This document shows, piece after piece, positions 6,417 through 6,685 of a stretch of DNA of 6,685 bases. Source of the stretch: Candidatus Omnitrophota bacterium (lineage in GTDB: Bacteria; Omnitrophota; Gorgyraeia; Tantalellales; Tantalellaceae); assembly GCA_018814505.1 (NCBI GenBank), contig JAHIZQ010000262.1, positions 1 to 6,685 of the forward strand, given 5' to 3'. The notes below the pieces were generated by a model. The model did no database searches and was not told the origin of the DNA. It was given only the letters and a program-made list of their open reading frames with translations. The translations under genes were made by a program, and so were the position numbers. Position 1 is the first letter of the stretch. Each line of letters opens with the position of its first letter.

Positions 6417-6685
6417 GAAATTATTGTAATATTTTTGCTTTTAATTTTAATCACGTTGGTTGTTTTCGCAGTACTAAAAATGACCGGTAGCAGTGAAAAA
6501 AAAGAAACATTAGAAGCGGTTTTAAATGCAAAGTTTATAGATTTTTCCGACAGGATTCGCCTGACTATGGATAAAACCCGTGAAGAGGTTGAAAAATCAA
6601 AGGATTTTCTTTCAAAAAACGCTTTAAAAACACTTGAACACATAACTGGGATGAATGAAGTTGTTGGTAGCTTGGTTAAACAGCA
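6414..6685 (+). CDS. Membrane-anchored, probably coiled-coil protein, possibly RmuC family (3' partial)
   Basis: Ninety codons are visible and the frame is open to the window end. Residues 3-20 (IIVIFLLLILITLVVFAV) form one clear membrane segment at the extreme N-terminus. A charged, helix-rich region follows with no glycine or proline breaks for long stretches (from SEKKETLEAVL onward), consistent with a signal-anchored protein that has a cytoplasmic coiled coil. This layout, and the segment around ALKTLEHITGMNEVVGSLVKQ near the edge, recall RmuC-type proteins, in which a TM anchor and coiled coil precede a nuclease-like domain implicated in limiting DNA rearrangement. The diagnostic C-terminal domain is not in the window, so this is tentative. 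Other anchored coiled-coil proteins (DUF948-like, YtxH-like or chemoreceptor-like) fit as well. The gene starts 40 bases after lpdA with no terminator between them, so cotranscription is plausible. Confidence 0.6.
   Translation, partial: MEIIVIFLLLILITLVVFAVLKMTGSSEKKETLEAVLNAKFIDFSDRIRLTMDKTREEVEKSKDFLSKNALKTLEHITGMNEVVGSLVKQ

Noticed and set aside
6389..6643. Minus-strand ORF of 84 codons opposite the final gene
   Set aside because: The + strand frame has a good ribosome binding site, a clean membrane segment and stays open to the end. The antisense frame is serine/phenylalanine-rich, as expected for the complement of Lys/Glu-rich coding sequence.

Overview
The window is an AT-rich stretch (roughly 40% GC by eye) of a bacterial chromosome. 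It is dominated by a biotin synthesis operon, all on the + strand. The order is bioB (5'-truncated by the window edge), bioF, bioC, bioD, bioA. The first four genes are packed tightly: a 16-base overlap, then two 1-base gaps. bioA follows after about 70 bases. Beyond a 110-base gap with a plausible sigma70-type promoter comes an intact dihydrolipoyl dehydrogenase gene. The last gene is cut by the right edge and encodes a membrane-anchored, probably coiled-coil protein that looks like the start of an RmuC-type protein.

The five bio proteins account for most of the pathway. BioC methylates malonyl-ACP so that fatty acid synthesis can build a pimeloyl chain. After ester cleavage, BioF condenses pimeloyl-ACP with L-alanine to 8-amino-7-oxononanoate (KAPA). 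BioA transaminates it to 7,8-diaminopelargonate (DAPA), BioD closes the ureido ring to dethiobiotin, and BioB inserts sulfur. The pimeloyl-ACP methyl ester esterase (BioH, BioG, BioK, BioJ or BioV type) is not in the window. It could lie upstream of bioB or elsewhere.

The organism is probably an anaerobic, low-to-moderate GC bacterium; I cannot name it. The best clue is BioB. Two of the four ligands of the E. coli auxiliary [2Fe-2S] cluster (Cys97 and Arg260) are replaced by Gly and Lys, while the other two cysteines remain. This fits the Type II BioB reported from obligate anaerobes, which uses a 4Fe-5S auxiliary cluster. The assignment is an inference, because the N-terminal radical-SAM segment is outside the window.

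I found no RNA genes, mobile elements, CRISPR arrays, long repeats or convincing terminators. No intergenic stretch exceeds 300 bases. I see no previously undescribed multi-gene system. The points worth a second look are the BioB cluster ligands, an unusual residue after the BioD substrate lysine, a G8 tract with a poor ribosome binding site before bioA, a four-cysteine insert in BioA, and an N-terminal extension on the dihydrolipoyl dehydrogenase.
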